NCBI GenBank assembly: GCA_010692635.1
Contig: JAAHGL010000056.1
Location: 1-38,944, forward strand
DNA: 38,944 bases
Direction of reading: 5' to 3'
DNA from: Symploca sp. SIO2C1
GTDB taxonomy: Bacteria > Cyanobacteriota > Cyanobacteriia > Cyanobacteriales > Coleofasciculaceae
In this document: positions 7,676 through 14,680 of the stretch, piece by piece
How positions within the stretch are numbered: position 1 is the first letter of the stretch
Layout: each line of letters begins with the position of its first letter
Position numbers and translations under genes: made by a program
Notes under the pieces: generated by a model
Database searches by the model: none
Told to the model about the DNA's origin: nothing
What the model saw: the letters and a program-made list of their open reading frames with translations, nothing else

Positions 7676-8761
7676 ATGAAATCAGCAACAACTCAGTCTA
7701 CTCCAGAGCAAATAATGGATGCTCCTAAGCACGGTTTACCAGTCACCATCATTACTGGTTTTCTCGGTAGTGGCAAAACTACTCTCCTTAACCATATCTT
7801 GAGTAACCAAGAAGGGATCAAAACCGCTGTACTTGTCAATGAGTTTGGTGAAATTGGCATTGACAATGAGCTGATTGTCACTGCTGAAGAGGACATGGTG
7901 GAACTGAATAACGGTTGTGTCTGCTGTACGATTAACAATGATTTGGTCGAGGCAATCTACAAGGTTCTCGAGCGACAAGACAACGTGGATTACCTAGTAG
8001 TGGAAACTACAGGCTTAGCTGACCCCCTACCAGTAGCTCTAACTTTCTTGGGTACAGAACTGCGAGATATGACTCGACTCGATTCGATCATCACCATGGT
8101 AGACTGCGAGAATTTCAGTCTGGATCTGTTCAACAGTGAGGCAGCTAATAGCCAGATTGCCTATGGTGACATCATTGTACTCAATAAAACAGACCTGGTG
8201 AATAAAGCTGATGTAGATTCACTGGAAACCAGAATTAGAGAGCTAAAAGCAGGTTCCAGGATTCTCCGTACTACCCAAGCAAAGGTCTCACTACCTTTAG
8301 TTCTCAGTGTTGGTTTATTTGAGTCGGACAAGTATTTCAATACAGAGTCATCAGATGATGATGATCATGAACACAATCATCATCATCATGACCATGATCA
8401 TGAACACGATCATCATCATCATGACCATGATCATGAATACAATCATCATCACTCTCATCATCTAGAAAATGATGGGTTTACCTCCATTTCCTTCGAGAGT
8501 GATGAGCCTCTAGCAATCAGGAAGTTTCAGTATTTCCTAGACAATCAGTTACCCTCCAATGTTTTCCGAGCTAAGGGGATTATCAAATTTGATGAGAGTC
8601 CACTTCGTCATATCTTCCATCTCAGCGGTAAGCGATTTAGCATTGAGGATGATGAGTGGAAAGGTAAAGCAAAAACCCAATTGGTACTGATTGGTCAGGA
8701 TTTAGATCATGACAAGTTGCGCGAGCAATTACAAAATTGTGTCTGTATGCCTTCCCACTAA
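7676..8761 (+). CDS. CobW/ZNG1-type GTPase metallochaperone with His-rich loop
   Basis: A 361-residue G3E-family P-loop GTPase. The Walker A motif is GFLGSGKTT (about residues 28-36), the metal-binding CxCC motif is GCVCCTI (Cys81, 83, 84), the switch region is VETTGLADP, and the base-specificity motif is NKTD. Residues 230-262 are three tandem 11-residue His/Asp-rich repeats, a likely metal-binding loop. The C-terminal CobW_C domain follows (SDEPLAIRKFQYFLDN to the end). In the family, GTP hydrolysis drives transfer of zinc or another metal to a client enzyme. No client gene or cobalamin gene is adjacent, so the metal and partner are unknown. No obvious Zur-type palindrome is seen upstream. 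Confidence 0.9.
   Translation: MKSATTQSTPEQIMDAPKHGLPVTIITGFLGSGKTTLLNHILSNQEGIKTAVLVNEFGEIGIDNELIVTAEEDMVELNNGCVCCTINNDLVEAIYKVLERQDNVDYLVVETTGLADPLPVALTFLGTELRDMTRLDSIITMVDCENFSLDLFNSEAANSQIAYGDIIVLNKTDLVNKADVDSLETRIRELKAGSRILRTTQAKVSLPLVLSVGLFESDKYFNTESSDDDDHEHNHHHHDHDHEHDHHHHDHDHEYNHHHSHHLENDGFTSISFESDEPLAIRKFQYFLDNQLPSNVFRAKGIIKFDESPLRHIFHLSGKRFSIEDDEWKGKAKTQLVLIGQDLDHDKLREQLQNCVCMPSH
8363..8461 (+). repeat. Three in-frame 33-bp repeats encoding a His-rich loop
   Basis: Three consecutive 33-base units encode DHEHNHHHHDH, DHEHDHHHHDH and DHEYNHHHSHH. The first two differ by one residue and the third is more diverged, as expected for tandem duplication followed by drift. The length is a multiple of three, so the frame is kept. 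Confidence 0.9.
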
Positions 8762-8794
8762 TCGAGGCAAAGGCTTTAGTAAATAATGCAAGAG

Positions 8795-8872
8795 GTAGGT
8801 TGGGTGGAACGAAGTGAAACCCAACACAATGTACTCCGATGTTGGGTTACGCTATCGCTCCACCCAACCTAC
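8795..8872. repeat. 78-bp palindromic repeat, copy B (inverted)
   Basis: Begins GTAGGTTGGGTGGAACGAAG and ends CTCCACCCAACCTAC. It matches the reverse complement of the copy at 4785-4862 along its full 78 bases apart from the central region, so the two copies are inverted and about 4 kb apart. Confidence 0.85.
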
Positions 8873-8928
8873 ATTTTTAGGTCACTACAAATAGAGGCTT
8901 TGCGTAAATCTTGGTTATTGTTAGGGGT

Positions 8929-8970
8929 AGAAAAGGGTAATTGTCGGCTATCCTTTTCTGCCGACTTTTG
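8929..8970 (+). promoter_or_regulatory. Two mutually exclusive stems, terminator/attenuator candidate
   Basis: AGAAAAGG (8929-8936) can pair with CCTTTTCT (8952-8959). GTCGGC (8943-8948) can pair with GCCGAC (8960-8965), followed by TTTTG. The stems interlock and have no linker between 8959 and 8960, so they should not form together. The second stem plus T run looks like an intrinsic terminator 22 bases before the start at 8992. It may simply end the upstream transcript. Confidence 0.4.
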
Positions 8971-8991
8971 TTGAAGACATTTGTATCTTGA

Positions 8992-9879
8992 ATGATGCCA
9001 GACAACAGCATTTTCCAACCTCAACTAACTGATGATGGCTCCTTTACCTTTTTTTCTGAAGAAATTGGTGAAGCATTTCACAGCACCCAAGGAGCAAAAC
9101 AGGAAGCTCAGCTGAAGTTTGTGGAACCTTGCCAGTTAGCAACAAAAGCGCAACAACCGATAGTACGAATTCTTGATGTCTGTTATGGGTTAGGATACAA
9201 CAGTGCATCAGCTTTAGAAAGAATTTGGGCAGTCAATCCCCGCTGTCGCGTTGAGTTAGTTGCTCTGGAATTGAACCCAGCTGTGCCAAAAGCTGCGATC
9301 GCATATGATTTGCTTAGGGATTGGATCAACCCAATACCAACACTACTGGCAGAATTGGCAACCTCTGGAGCTGTAGGAACTAAATATTTCCAAGCTGAAA
9401 TGCTTTTGGGTGATGCCAGAACTACCATTAGGCAATTACCACTATCAGATTTTCTGGCAGATGGGATTTTTCTCGATCCCTTTTCCCCACCCCGATGTCC
9501 TCAGTTATGGACGGTGGAATTTATTCAGCAGTTAGCAAACTGTTGTGCTCAAACAGGAAAAATTGCTACCTATTCTTGTGCCGCAGCAGTACGCACTGCT
9601 ATGCTGGCTGCTGGTTTACAAATTAGTGAGACTTTACAGGTAGGAAATCGGCAACCAGGTACTCTGGCAAGTTTCAGTGCTGCTGATTTAGAACCTCTGT
9701 CAGTGCGATCGCAAGAACATTTACAAACCCGTGCTGCAATTCCTTACCGTGACCCTCAACTATCTGATACAGCTCTAATTATTCTACACCGCCGTCGCTT
9801 GGAGCAAGCAGCATCTTCCCTAGAACCAACCTCCCGTTGGAACAAGCGTTGGTTGAAAGCCCCTCCGGGGAAGGATTAG
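8992..9879 (+). CDS. MnmC-type (DUF752) tRNA methyltransferase
   Basis: A 295-residue SAM-dependent methyltransferase resembling the methyltransferase half of MnmC, which completes mnm5s2U in the wobble position of certain tRNAs. Landmarks are the N-terminal LTDDGSFTFFSEEIGEAFHS, motif I ILDVCYGLGYNS (about residues 59-70), VELVALELNP (acidic ribose-binding end of motif II), and the family motif DPFSPPRCPQLWT (about residues 161-173). The FAD-dependent oxidase half of the proteobacterial fusion is absent, as in stand-alone MnmD-like proteins. ATG 8992 and ATG 8995 are adjacent in frame; either could be the start, with no strong Shine-Dalgarno sequence. The substrate is inferred from family membership. 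Confidence 0.82.
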   Translation: MMPDNSIFQPQLTDDGSFTFFSEEIGEAFHSTQGAKQEAQLKFVEPCQLATKAQQPIVRILDVCYGLGYNSASALERIWAVNPRCRVELVALELNPAVPKAAIAYDLLRDWINPIPTLLAELATSGAVGTKYFQAEMLLGDARTTIRQLPLSDFLADGIFLDPFSPPRCPQLWTVEFIQQLANCCAQTGKIATYSCAAAVRTAMLAAGLQISETLQVGNRQPGTLASFSAADLEPLSVRSQEHLQTRAAIPYRDPQLSDTALIILHRRRLEQAASSLEPTSRWNKRWLKAPPGKD

Positions 9880-9995
9880 GCAGCAGGGAAAATTGGATGG
9901 GGATTCTAACCCTACACGCTTACTTGCAAGGATTTGGGAGCCTGGAGCTTAAAAGTTCCTTACTGCTCTCTGCTCTCTATTCCCTGCTCCCTTCT

Positions 9996-10643
9996 TTATT
10001 GAAGTTGTTGCCGTACCCAGAAACGAAACGTTTGTTCTGCTTCTACTTCGTCTTGTTGAGCTTGGTTGAGAAATTCGTAGAGGCGTTCTTTGGAAACAAA
10101 AGGGAAGGTTAGGCTAGACTCCACTTCCCGGTATTGTCCAGCTTGCAATTGATAAACTCGCCAAAGTCGCCCATTGTAGCGCCAAAACTCAGGTACTCCC
10201 AGGCTGGCGTAAAGTTGCAATTTGTCAATATCGGTATGGGTGATATCAATTTCAACAACTAAATCCGGCGGTGGATCCTGCTTTAGATCTACTTTTCTAC
10301 CAGCAACAAGGGGTTGATTTTGAATGTAGTAGGCATTGTCAGGTTCTGGGCTGCGATCAAGGTCTTCTCGTTCTAAGGTAGTAGAACCCATTGTTTTGAT
10401 TTTTAGCCCCATTTCCACCACTAAAATGCGAATGAATAACTCAATGAGTCGAACAGCAGATTCATGGTCTTCTAAGGGCATGGTAATCTCCAGAATACCA
10501 AGATTGTAAGTGAGGCGGGCAGAGCGATTGTCAGCTAAAGCCTGTAGGATTTGCTGGTAGGCTTGCCAGTTGAGATGGTGAAATGTAACTCGCTTTTCAC
10601 CGACTGGTTGGGGAATCTTGGGGAGTTGAACTGAACTGAGCAT
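9996..10643 (-). CDS. Uma2-family (DUF820) protein, second copy
   Basis: A 215-residue protein of the same broad family as 2878-3426 but clearly distant in sequence. Visible landmarks are FHHLNWQAYQQILQAL, ARLTYNLGILEITMPLEDHE, then DPPPDLVVEIDITHTDIDKLQLYASLGVPEFWRY. In that stretch D of PPDL, E of VVEID and K of DKLQLY are the expected PD-(D/E)XK residues. The C-terminus adds a charged tail, VEAEQTFRFWVRQQ. It looks intact. Function is unknown. It is the last gene of a minus-strand pair with the cyclic-nucleotide-domain protein, separated by about 135 bases and so probably independent of it. Confidence 0.85.
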   Translation of the reverse strand: MLSSVQLPKIPQPVGEKRVTFHHLNWQAYQQILQALADNRSARLTYNLGILEITMPLEDHESAVRLIELFIRILVVEMGLKIKTMGSTTLEREDLDRSPEPDNAYYIQNQPLVAGRKVDLKQDPPPDLVVEIDITHTDIDKLQLYASLGVPEFWRYNGRLWRVYQLQAGQYREVESSLTFPFVSKERLYEFLNQAQQDEVEAEQTFRFWVRQQLQ

Positions 10644-10778
10644 GATAGTAGTACCGAATCCCTTGCTTTTTATCCTAATGTAGCGATCGCGTGACCTCTA
10701 TTAACAAATACGATTGCTTTTCTAGCTATTTCGGTAACCATCGTGCTCTCTCCTGGGTACACCAACGAAGTATGCTTC

Positions 10779-11333
10779 TTAAAGCAAGGATTGATCCGGA
10801 TTTTTCAAACGTCTAAGCAGCCAGTCAAATCTGGCTTGTGCCAGGGGAACGTTATCGATAATTTCAGGAGATAGTTCTTCTGACACACCATCTTCAATCA
10901 GCTGCTGACCTTTGGCATAGCCTAGGTATTTAACTGTACCTCGCAGTCTGGTAGACAGAAAAACTGCGATCGCTCGATAAAAGCGTGAGGCAAATCCTTC
11001 ATCCTTGTTTAGTTTTTCAATTAATTGATGTCGGTGAATGGATAGCACCAGGGAGTTTTCAACAGCCCGAACTGTGGCAGAAGGGGGACGGCTGTCTACA
11101 AAAGACATTTCTCCAACTACAGCACCACTAACCAATTGAGCAATCGGTTGACCTTCTAAAGCCGCAATAGAAACAGACAACATTCCCTCTAGGATTATGT
11201 GCAGTGTATCGATGGGTTTGCCTTCCTGAATCAGAACTGTGCCAGCGACAATTTCCTCTCGACGACCTGTAGCGATCATCCAGTCAAGGTCATCGTCACT
11301 TAATTCACCCAGTAAAAAGTATATTTTTTTCAT
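10779..11333 (-). CDS. Cyclic nucleotide-binding-domain protein without DNA-binding domain
   Basis: A 184-residue protein dominated by one cNMP-binding beta-roll (about residues 8-125). The signs are EEIVAGTVLIQEGKPIDTLHIILEG, the phosphate-binding cassette region GAVVGEMSFVDSRPPSATVRA (FVDSRPPSATV resembling the G-E-L-R-A-A-T motif), and LSIHRHQLIEKLNKDEGFASRFYRAIAVFLSTRLR. No helix-turn-helix follows, unlike CRP/FNR regulators, so it is more likely a sensor or partner protein than a transcription factor. The C-terminal 50 residues are helical and not recognised. Which nucleotide it binds cannot be said. ATG 11333 fits the start of the domain. Confidence 0.8.
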   Translation of the reverse strand: MKKIYFLLGELSDDDLDWMIATGRREEIVAGTVLIQEGKPIDTLHIILEGMLSVSIAALEGQPIAQLVSGAVVGEMSFVDSRPPSATVRAVENSLVLSIHRHQLIEKLNKDEGFASRFYRAIAVFLSTRLRGTVKYLGYAKGQQLIEDGVSEELSPEIIDNVPLAQARFDWLLRRLKNPDQSLL

Positions 11334-11765
11334 GACTTACGTCTATTATTGTTCGTTGCAGTATCAGGAGGGCTTTACTAACTTTCTGACACACCCTGAG
11401 TAAGAATATTTTCTTATCTTAGAGTTGAAGTTGCTGATTAACCAGATGCTTGAGCAAAGGTTTCTGGGTTGCCAGGAAAAAGAATTATTTGTTAATCTTC
11501 TTAAATATATTTAACTTTAAATTTACATAAATTCAATAAAATTTACCTAACGAGGTGAAATAAATGGCTCAACAATGGTAACAGACGTAGTAATACCTAT
11601 CACCGATTAGATACTTCAACGACTCCGGTTCCCACGAGAACCCCCTACAGCACAGGGCTGTCGGATCAAGAACATCCCTCTTAGAGAAGAATGGGAGAAA
11701 TGAAGAATCATTACCCTGATTCTAACTTCACCTAATAAAGATATATTTCCCAAGGTTAGAATGCA
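11334..11765. other. AT-rich intergenic region between divergent genes
   Basis: This 432-base spacer holds an AT-rich palindrome, TAAGAA-TATT-TTCTTA (11401-11416), on the 5' side of the minus-strand gene. It also holds, near 11552, GAGGTGA followed by a five-codon ORF (MAQQW, ATG at about 11563). The region 11615-11700 is GC-richer and may be a remnant or a structured leader. No longer ORF or known RNA was recognised. Confidence 0.45.
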
Positions 11766-12374
11766 ATGAATAGCGATCGCTTAAGCAAAAAAGAAAAGTT
11801 CTTCGACCGCTGGGCACCAAATTATGACTGCTTGCTAACTACTGTTTTTTACCAAGCTATTCATAAACGCTTGTTAGAGTACGTTGAACTGCCGGAGCAA
11901 CCCAAGGTACTGGATATGGGTTGTGGCACTGGTCGTTTGTTGAATCGCCTCGCCACAAGCTTTCCAACACTTCAAGGTAATGGTCTAGATCTATCTAGAG
12001 AAATGATCCATCAAGCCCAGCAGTGTAATCAGCATGGTGTTAGGCTAACCTACACACAGGGCAATGTCGAGTCTCTGCCCTTTGCCGAAGAACAATTTGA
12101 TGCAGTTTTTAGCACCATCAGTTTTTTGCATTACCTCAATCCTCAGCAGGTTATGTTAGAAGTTAAGCGGGTACTGCGCTCTAGTGGCTGTTTTTACTTA
12201 GTGGACACTGCTGTTAGAGACGATATAAGTGGTAATTACATTCCTTTTTTTAGTGGTGGTTTGCGATTCTATAGTCATCAGCGAAGGGAGCAACTAGGTA
12301 GAGCAGCGGGGTTGGAATGTCTTAGTCATCACTATCTTCTAGGATCCGCGCTACTAACAATTTTTGCTGCCTAA
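11766..12374 (+). CDS. Class I SAM-dependent methyltransferase
   Basis: A 202-residue Rossmann-fold methyltransferase. Motif I is [13 protein letters not shown] (about residues 47-59), the acidic post-motif is [11 protein letters not shown], motif II/III is [26 protein letters not shown], and [17 protein letters not shown] follows. It resembles UbiE/menG-like and small-molecule methyltransferases, but no substrate-determining feature is evident. No biosynthetic partner is adjacent. The stop codon overlaps that of ilvN on the other strand by four bases (12371-12374). ATG 11766 is followed by a HIP1 site within the coding sequence. Confidence 0.85.
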   Translation: MNSDRLSKKEKFFDRWAPNYDCLLTTVFYQAIHKRLLEYVELPEQPKVLDMGCGTGRLLNRLATSFPTLQGNGLDLSREMIHQAQQCNQHGVRLTYTQGNVESLPFAEEQFDAVFSTISFLHYLNPQQVMLEVKRVLRSSGCFYLVDTAVRDDISGNYIPFFSGGLRFYSHQRREQLGRAAGLECLSHHYLLGSALLTIFAA

Positions 12375-12889
12375 ACTTTTGCTTCCAGAGATTTGAGATA
12401 TTCAGTATTTACTCCTGAGTCCCTTGTCAGGGAGATTTTGCCAGTACGGGCAATTTCACGGATACCAAATTTGTTCAGCACTTGGACAATCGCCACCATT
12501 TTACCAGGGTCTCCCACGACTTCTATAGTGAGGGACTCCTCAGCAATGTCTACTACTCGTGCACGAAATACCTGAGATAATTCAATGATCTCTGAGCGTG
12601 TTGAGCTAGTGGCATTAACTTTAAGCAACATCAATTCCCGCTCAACACAAGGCTTTACAGTAATGTCTTGTACTTTGAGCACATTGATTAGCTTGTAAAG
12701 TTGTTTGGTTAGCTGCTCAATACTGCGGTCATCTCCTGGTACTACCATCGTAATTCGGGAGATGCCACCCTGCTCGGCTTCACCAACAGCTAGACTTTCA
12801 ATATTGAAGCCTCGACGGGCAAATAGACCGGCAATGCGAGTTAGGACACCGGCTTCATCTTCAACTAAAACCGAAAGGGTGTGTTTCAT
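12371..12889 (-). CDS. ilvN: Acetolactate synthase small (regulatory) subunit
   Basis: IlvN binds the catalytic subunit IlvB and gives valine feedback control of the first step of branched-chain amino acid synthesis. The 172 residues are typical. The ACT domain is N-terminal ([23 protein letters not shown], then [12 protein letters not shown] and GISRITMVV). The C-terminal ALS_SS domain includes [20 protein letters not shown] and [13 protein letters not shown]. As is usual in cyanobacteria, ilvB is not next to it. It converges on the SAM methyltransferase with a four-base overlap of stop codons. Confidence 0.96.
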   Translation of the reverse strand: MKHTLSVLVEDEAGVLTRIAGLFARRGFNIESLAVGEAEQGGISRITMVVPGDDRSIEQLTKQLYKLINVLKVQDITVKPCVERELMLLKVNATSSTRSEIIELSQVFRARVVDIAEESLTIEVVGDPGKMVAIVQVLNKFGIREIARTGKISLTRDSGVNTEYLKSLEAKV

Positions 12890-12986
12890 TGGCTTAAAAC
12901 TATGGTAGTGCTCACACTAGAAGTTAACAACAGCTTCTATTTTTCTTAGAGTTGATTTTCTATCTTATCGCGCTCTCCAGCGACAA

Positions 12987-13102
12987 TAAGGGACTTCCAA
13001 ATAAAAAAATATCCCATTGCTGGGGAGCTGAGGAAGCTGGGGGAGTTGGGGGAGCTGAGGGAGCTGAGGGAGCTAAGGAAGCTGGGGGAGTTGAGGGAGC
13101 TA
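12987..13102 (+). repeat. Dispersed repeat with expanded GGAGCTGAGG tract, copy 2
   Basis: It opens GGGACTTCCAAATAAAAAAA, as in copy 1 (5770), and continues into about 80 bases of imperfect GGAGCTGAGG/GGAAGCTGGG/GGGAGTTGGG units (13017-13102). The tract gives an open but low-complexity frame (LRELREL...) that is a repeat artefact rather than a gene. Confidence 0.75.
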
Positions 13103-13127
13103 AATGTGGTGTATATCTTTATCGTTT

Positions 13128-13622
13128 TTAATCGGTTAGATCTAAGCGCATCTCATTGCTCTGTTGGAAGCCAAGGCGATCGTATACTGGTTTACCTAAT
13201 GGGGAGGCATGGAGAATCACTCGTGTGCAACCGAGTAATTTTAGATAGTCGCACGCCAGCAATGTTAGTTTTTTAGCAAGTCCCTGATTCCTGTAAGGTG
13301 TCTCAACATAGACATTCCAAATATAGCCATATTTACGGTGTTCCTTTACCAGGATATTGGGGTAAAGACCGCGAAAGAGCTGACAACTAGCAGAGCCGAC
13401 AACTAAATTATCAACTTCTGCGACAAAAGCCTTATAGCATAGCTCCTGACGAGCCTCATTGATGAACTGGAGCTCCAACTCAAGCCAATTAGATTTGATA
13501 GAGTCAGCTGGAACATTATTGTCCCGCCACATTTGATAGAAATGCTCAGCAATTATACTGTCTTCTTGGGGAGTTGCCTCCCGGAAATTGAGATTTTCTG
13601 GGGTCAGGATTTTGGAGCACAT
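13128..13622 (-). CDS. GNAT-family N-acetyltransferase
   Basis: A 164-residue GNAT protein. NFREATPQED opens the fold, FVAEVDNLVVGSASC is the central strand pair, and YIWNVYVETPYRNQGLAKKLTL carries the acetyl-CoA pyrophosphate loop (R-N-Q-G-L-A, about residues 112-117). ARVIL-type motif B follows (CTRVILHASPLGKPVYDRLGF). The substrate is unknown. The only usable start is ATG 13622, but the first residues (MCSKIL) are encoded inside a fragment homologous to the 3' end of the PNPOx-like gene at 14681. The original 5' end may therefore have been replaced by recombination, and no Shine-Dalgarno sequence precedes it. Confidence 0.85.
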   Translation of the reverse strand: MCSKILTPENLNFREATPQEDSIIAEHFYQMWRDNNVPADSIKSNWLELELQFINEARQELCYKAFVAEVDNLVVGSASCQLFRGLYPNILVKEHRKYGYIWNVYVETPYRNQGLAKKLTLLACDYLKLLGCTRVILHASPLGKPVYDRLGFQQSNEMRLDLTD

Positions 13623-13665
13623 CTACAATAATTCAGAGGGTAAGCAGAAACAGGAATTTCTAAAG
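13614..13665 (-). pseudogene. Fragment of a PNPOx-like gene 3' end
   Basis: These 52 bases match 14697-14748 at 46 of 52 positions. There they encode the C-terminus of the flavin-binding protein (LEIPVPGYALNYCRCAPN). In the equivalent frame this copy reads LEIPVSAYPLNYCRCAPK. Similarity ends abruptly on the upstream side, after CTTTAGAA read on the minus strand. It is either a relic of a deleted paralogue or a short duplication. Confidence 0.6.
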
Positions 13666-14014
13666 CCGCAATACAACAGACAAACTACTACCTTTGGGGA
13701 GGTACTGTTGCTCCCAACTATGATTATTCAGGACTAATGCAAGCAGCTTTTATTACAGGATAAATCGTCGAAATCGCATAAGACAAGTTGTCAGATTTTT
13801 TGCCCGCGACATAAATCTTAAAAATTACTGATCAATTGTTTTGTAGTACTATGCGATGAGTTCAGACCTAATTGAGCAACTCGCCAATCAATTAGCAGCT
13901 AATGGTTTGCCTTACCTGATCGCAATTCATCCCAATTTAATACACTTGACTTTTGGCTGATTGAGCGTTGCGATTAAAGATAATCAAGAAAAATTGCGAT
14001 CGCTAATCGGTTTA

Positions 14015-14034
14015 GGGCGCACGTCGGTGCACCC
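14015..14034. repeat. Small palindrome (GGGCGCAC/GTGCACCC)
   Basis: GGGCGCAC, loop GTCG, GTGCACCC pair at seven of eight positions. It is flanked by CCTAC, as in REP-like elements of many cyanobacteria. Confidence 0.55.
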
Positions 14035-14163
14035 CTACTGTTCTGGTAACATCTCTACAAAATGTACATAAGTGCAAACAAATATGTGTTCTTTGTTGGT
14101 TGCGATCGCTATTATTTTTTGGTAATATTTTTTTTTATAATAGGAAAGGTGTGCGCCTATATA

Positions 14164-14270
14164 TACAGCGGTTCCCGCTGTTACGAGGTACAGTAAAAAC
14201 GACGAGGAAGAAATCTATCCAATTTTGACAACTGATTCAGGTGTACCTCATTGCAGCGGGAACCGCTGTA
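14164..14270. mobile_element. 107-bp MITE-like element with 28-bp inverted ends
   Basis: The 28-base left arm (14164-14191, TACAGCGGTTCCCGCTG...) is matched at 25 of 28 positions by the reverse complement of the right arm (14243-14270, ending AACCGCTGTA). Each arm is itself a hairpin (ACAGCGG-TTC-CCGCTGT in the left arm). The 51-base centre is noncoding. Terminal TA at both ends would fit TA-target insertion, as in IS630/Tc1-type MITEs, but the mobilising transposase is not identified. Confidence 0.65.
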
Positions 14271-14401
14271 AAGTATCACCTTTGATATCAATTATGGCTA
14301 AGCACTGATAATTTATGTGGGTTGGATTTCCTTAGATGATGCTGTTGGCAAGATCGTTTGCTGAACAGTTACGCTTATTAGAAGAGCTGGTGCTATTTTA
14401 A

Positions 14402-14599
14402 TCAATTATTTATATTGGTTTTGAATGAAGCAAATAGTTCGACTATTGTAGAAACTCCCTCTGCCCCAAGTTCATCCTCTAATCGAAATAGGGTTTCATA
14501 CATTAACAGCTCAAATTGCTCCATTCCAATTCGATCTGCAACGGTAGTAATGAGAGTAATAAATGTTTCAGTTGCAGGCATCTTGCCTGTTATAACCAC
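14402..14599 (-). CDS. Small hypothetical protein
   Basis: An ORF of at most 65 residues ending MEQFELLMYETLFRLEDELGAEGVSTIVELFASFKTNINN, predicted largely helical. It has no motif I recognise. The 5' end overlaps a dispersed palindrome (14574-14590), and the codons for residues 3-9 come from that repeat. If the gene is real, translation may begin at ATG codon 7 or at codon 26 (MEQF). It lies 81 bases beyond the stop of the PNPOx-like gene on the same strand. Amino acid composition looks protein-like, but this could be a remnant. Confidence 0.4.
   Translation of the reverse strand: MVITGKMPATETFITLITTVADRIGMEQFELLMYETLFRLEDELGAEGVSTIVELFASFKTNINN
14574..14590. repeat. GCAGGCA-TCT-TGCCTGT palindrome, copy 1
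   Basis: CAGGCA and TGCCTG arms flank a TCT loop. The same 17-base unit recurs at 14663-14679 on the other side of a short spacer. It overlaps the 5' end of the small ORF at 14402-14599. Confidence 0.7.
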
Positions 14600-14662
14600 A
14601 AAGGCACAAAGTACACAAAGGTTAATCAGGGACTGTTGAACCTATCTTTATTATCTTGTTGA

Positions 14663-14679
14663 ACAGGCATCTTGCCTGT
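14663..14679. repeat. ACAGGCA-TCT-TGCCTGT palindrome, copy 2
   Basis: A perfect seven-base stem with the same TCT loop as the copy at 14574. It lies immediately after the stop codon of the PNPOx-like gene and could act as a transcript-end hairpin for it. Confidence 0.7.
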
Positions 14680-14680
14680 C

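Larger units (their letters stand above)
13623..14401. other. Repeat-rich intergenic region with gene remnants
   Basis: This 779-base region contains no convincing full gene. It holds the PNPOx-like fragment end, a 34-codon ORF at 13856-13960 (MSSDLIEQLANQLAANGLPY..., possibly the start of a truncated protein), a palindrome at 14015-14034, a MITE-like element at 14164-14270 and a 21-codon ORF at 14336-14401. T-rich tracts surround 14110-14150. The pattern suggests decay of former genes. Confidence 0.5.

Noticed and set aside
8929-8965. H-type RNA pseudoknot
   Set aside because: The two stems interlock, but zero bases separate the 3' strands, so a loop could not span the 8-bp first stem. Alternative stems are more plausible.
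8786-8974. 62-codon ORF after the CobW-type gene
   Set aside because: It is mostly the 78-bp palindromic repeat plus the hairpin leader; the same repeat reads open at 4785 in the opposite orientation, so the frame is a repeat artefact.
9837-10112. 91-codon plus-strand ORF
   Set aside because: Overlaps the end of the MnmC-type gene out of frame and then runs antisense to the Uma2 gene; composition is Leu/Ser-rich and unlike a real protein.
13046-13276. Open frame encoding GELRELRELRKLGELREL...
   Set aside because: It is translated from the GGAGCTGAGG microsatellite and then runs antisense through the 3' end of the GNAT gene; there is no independent coding signal.
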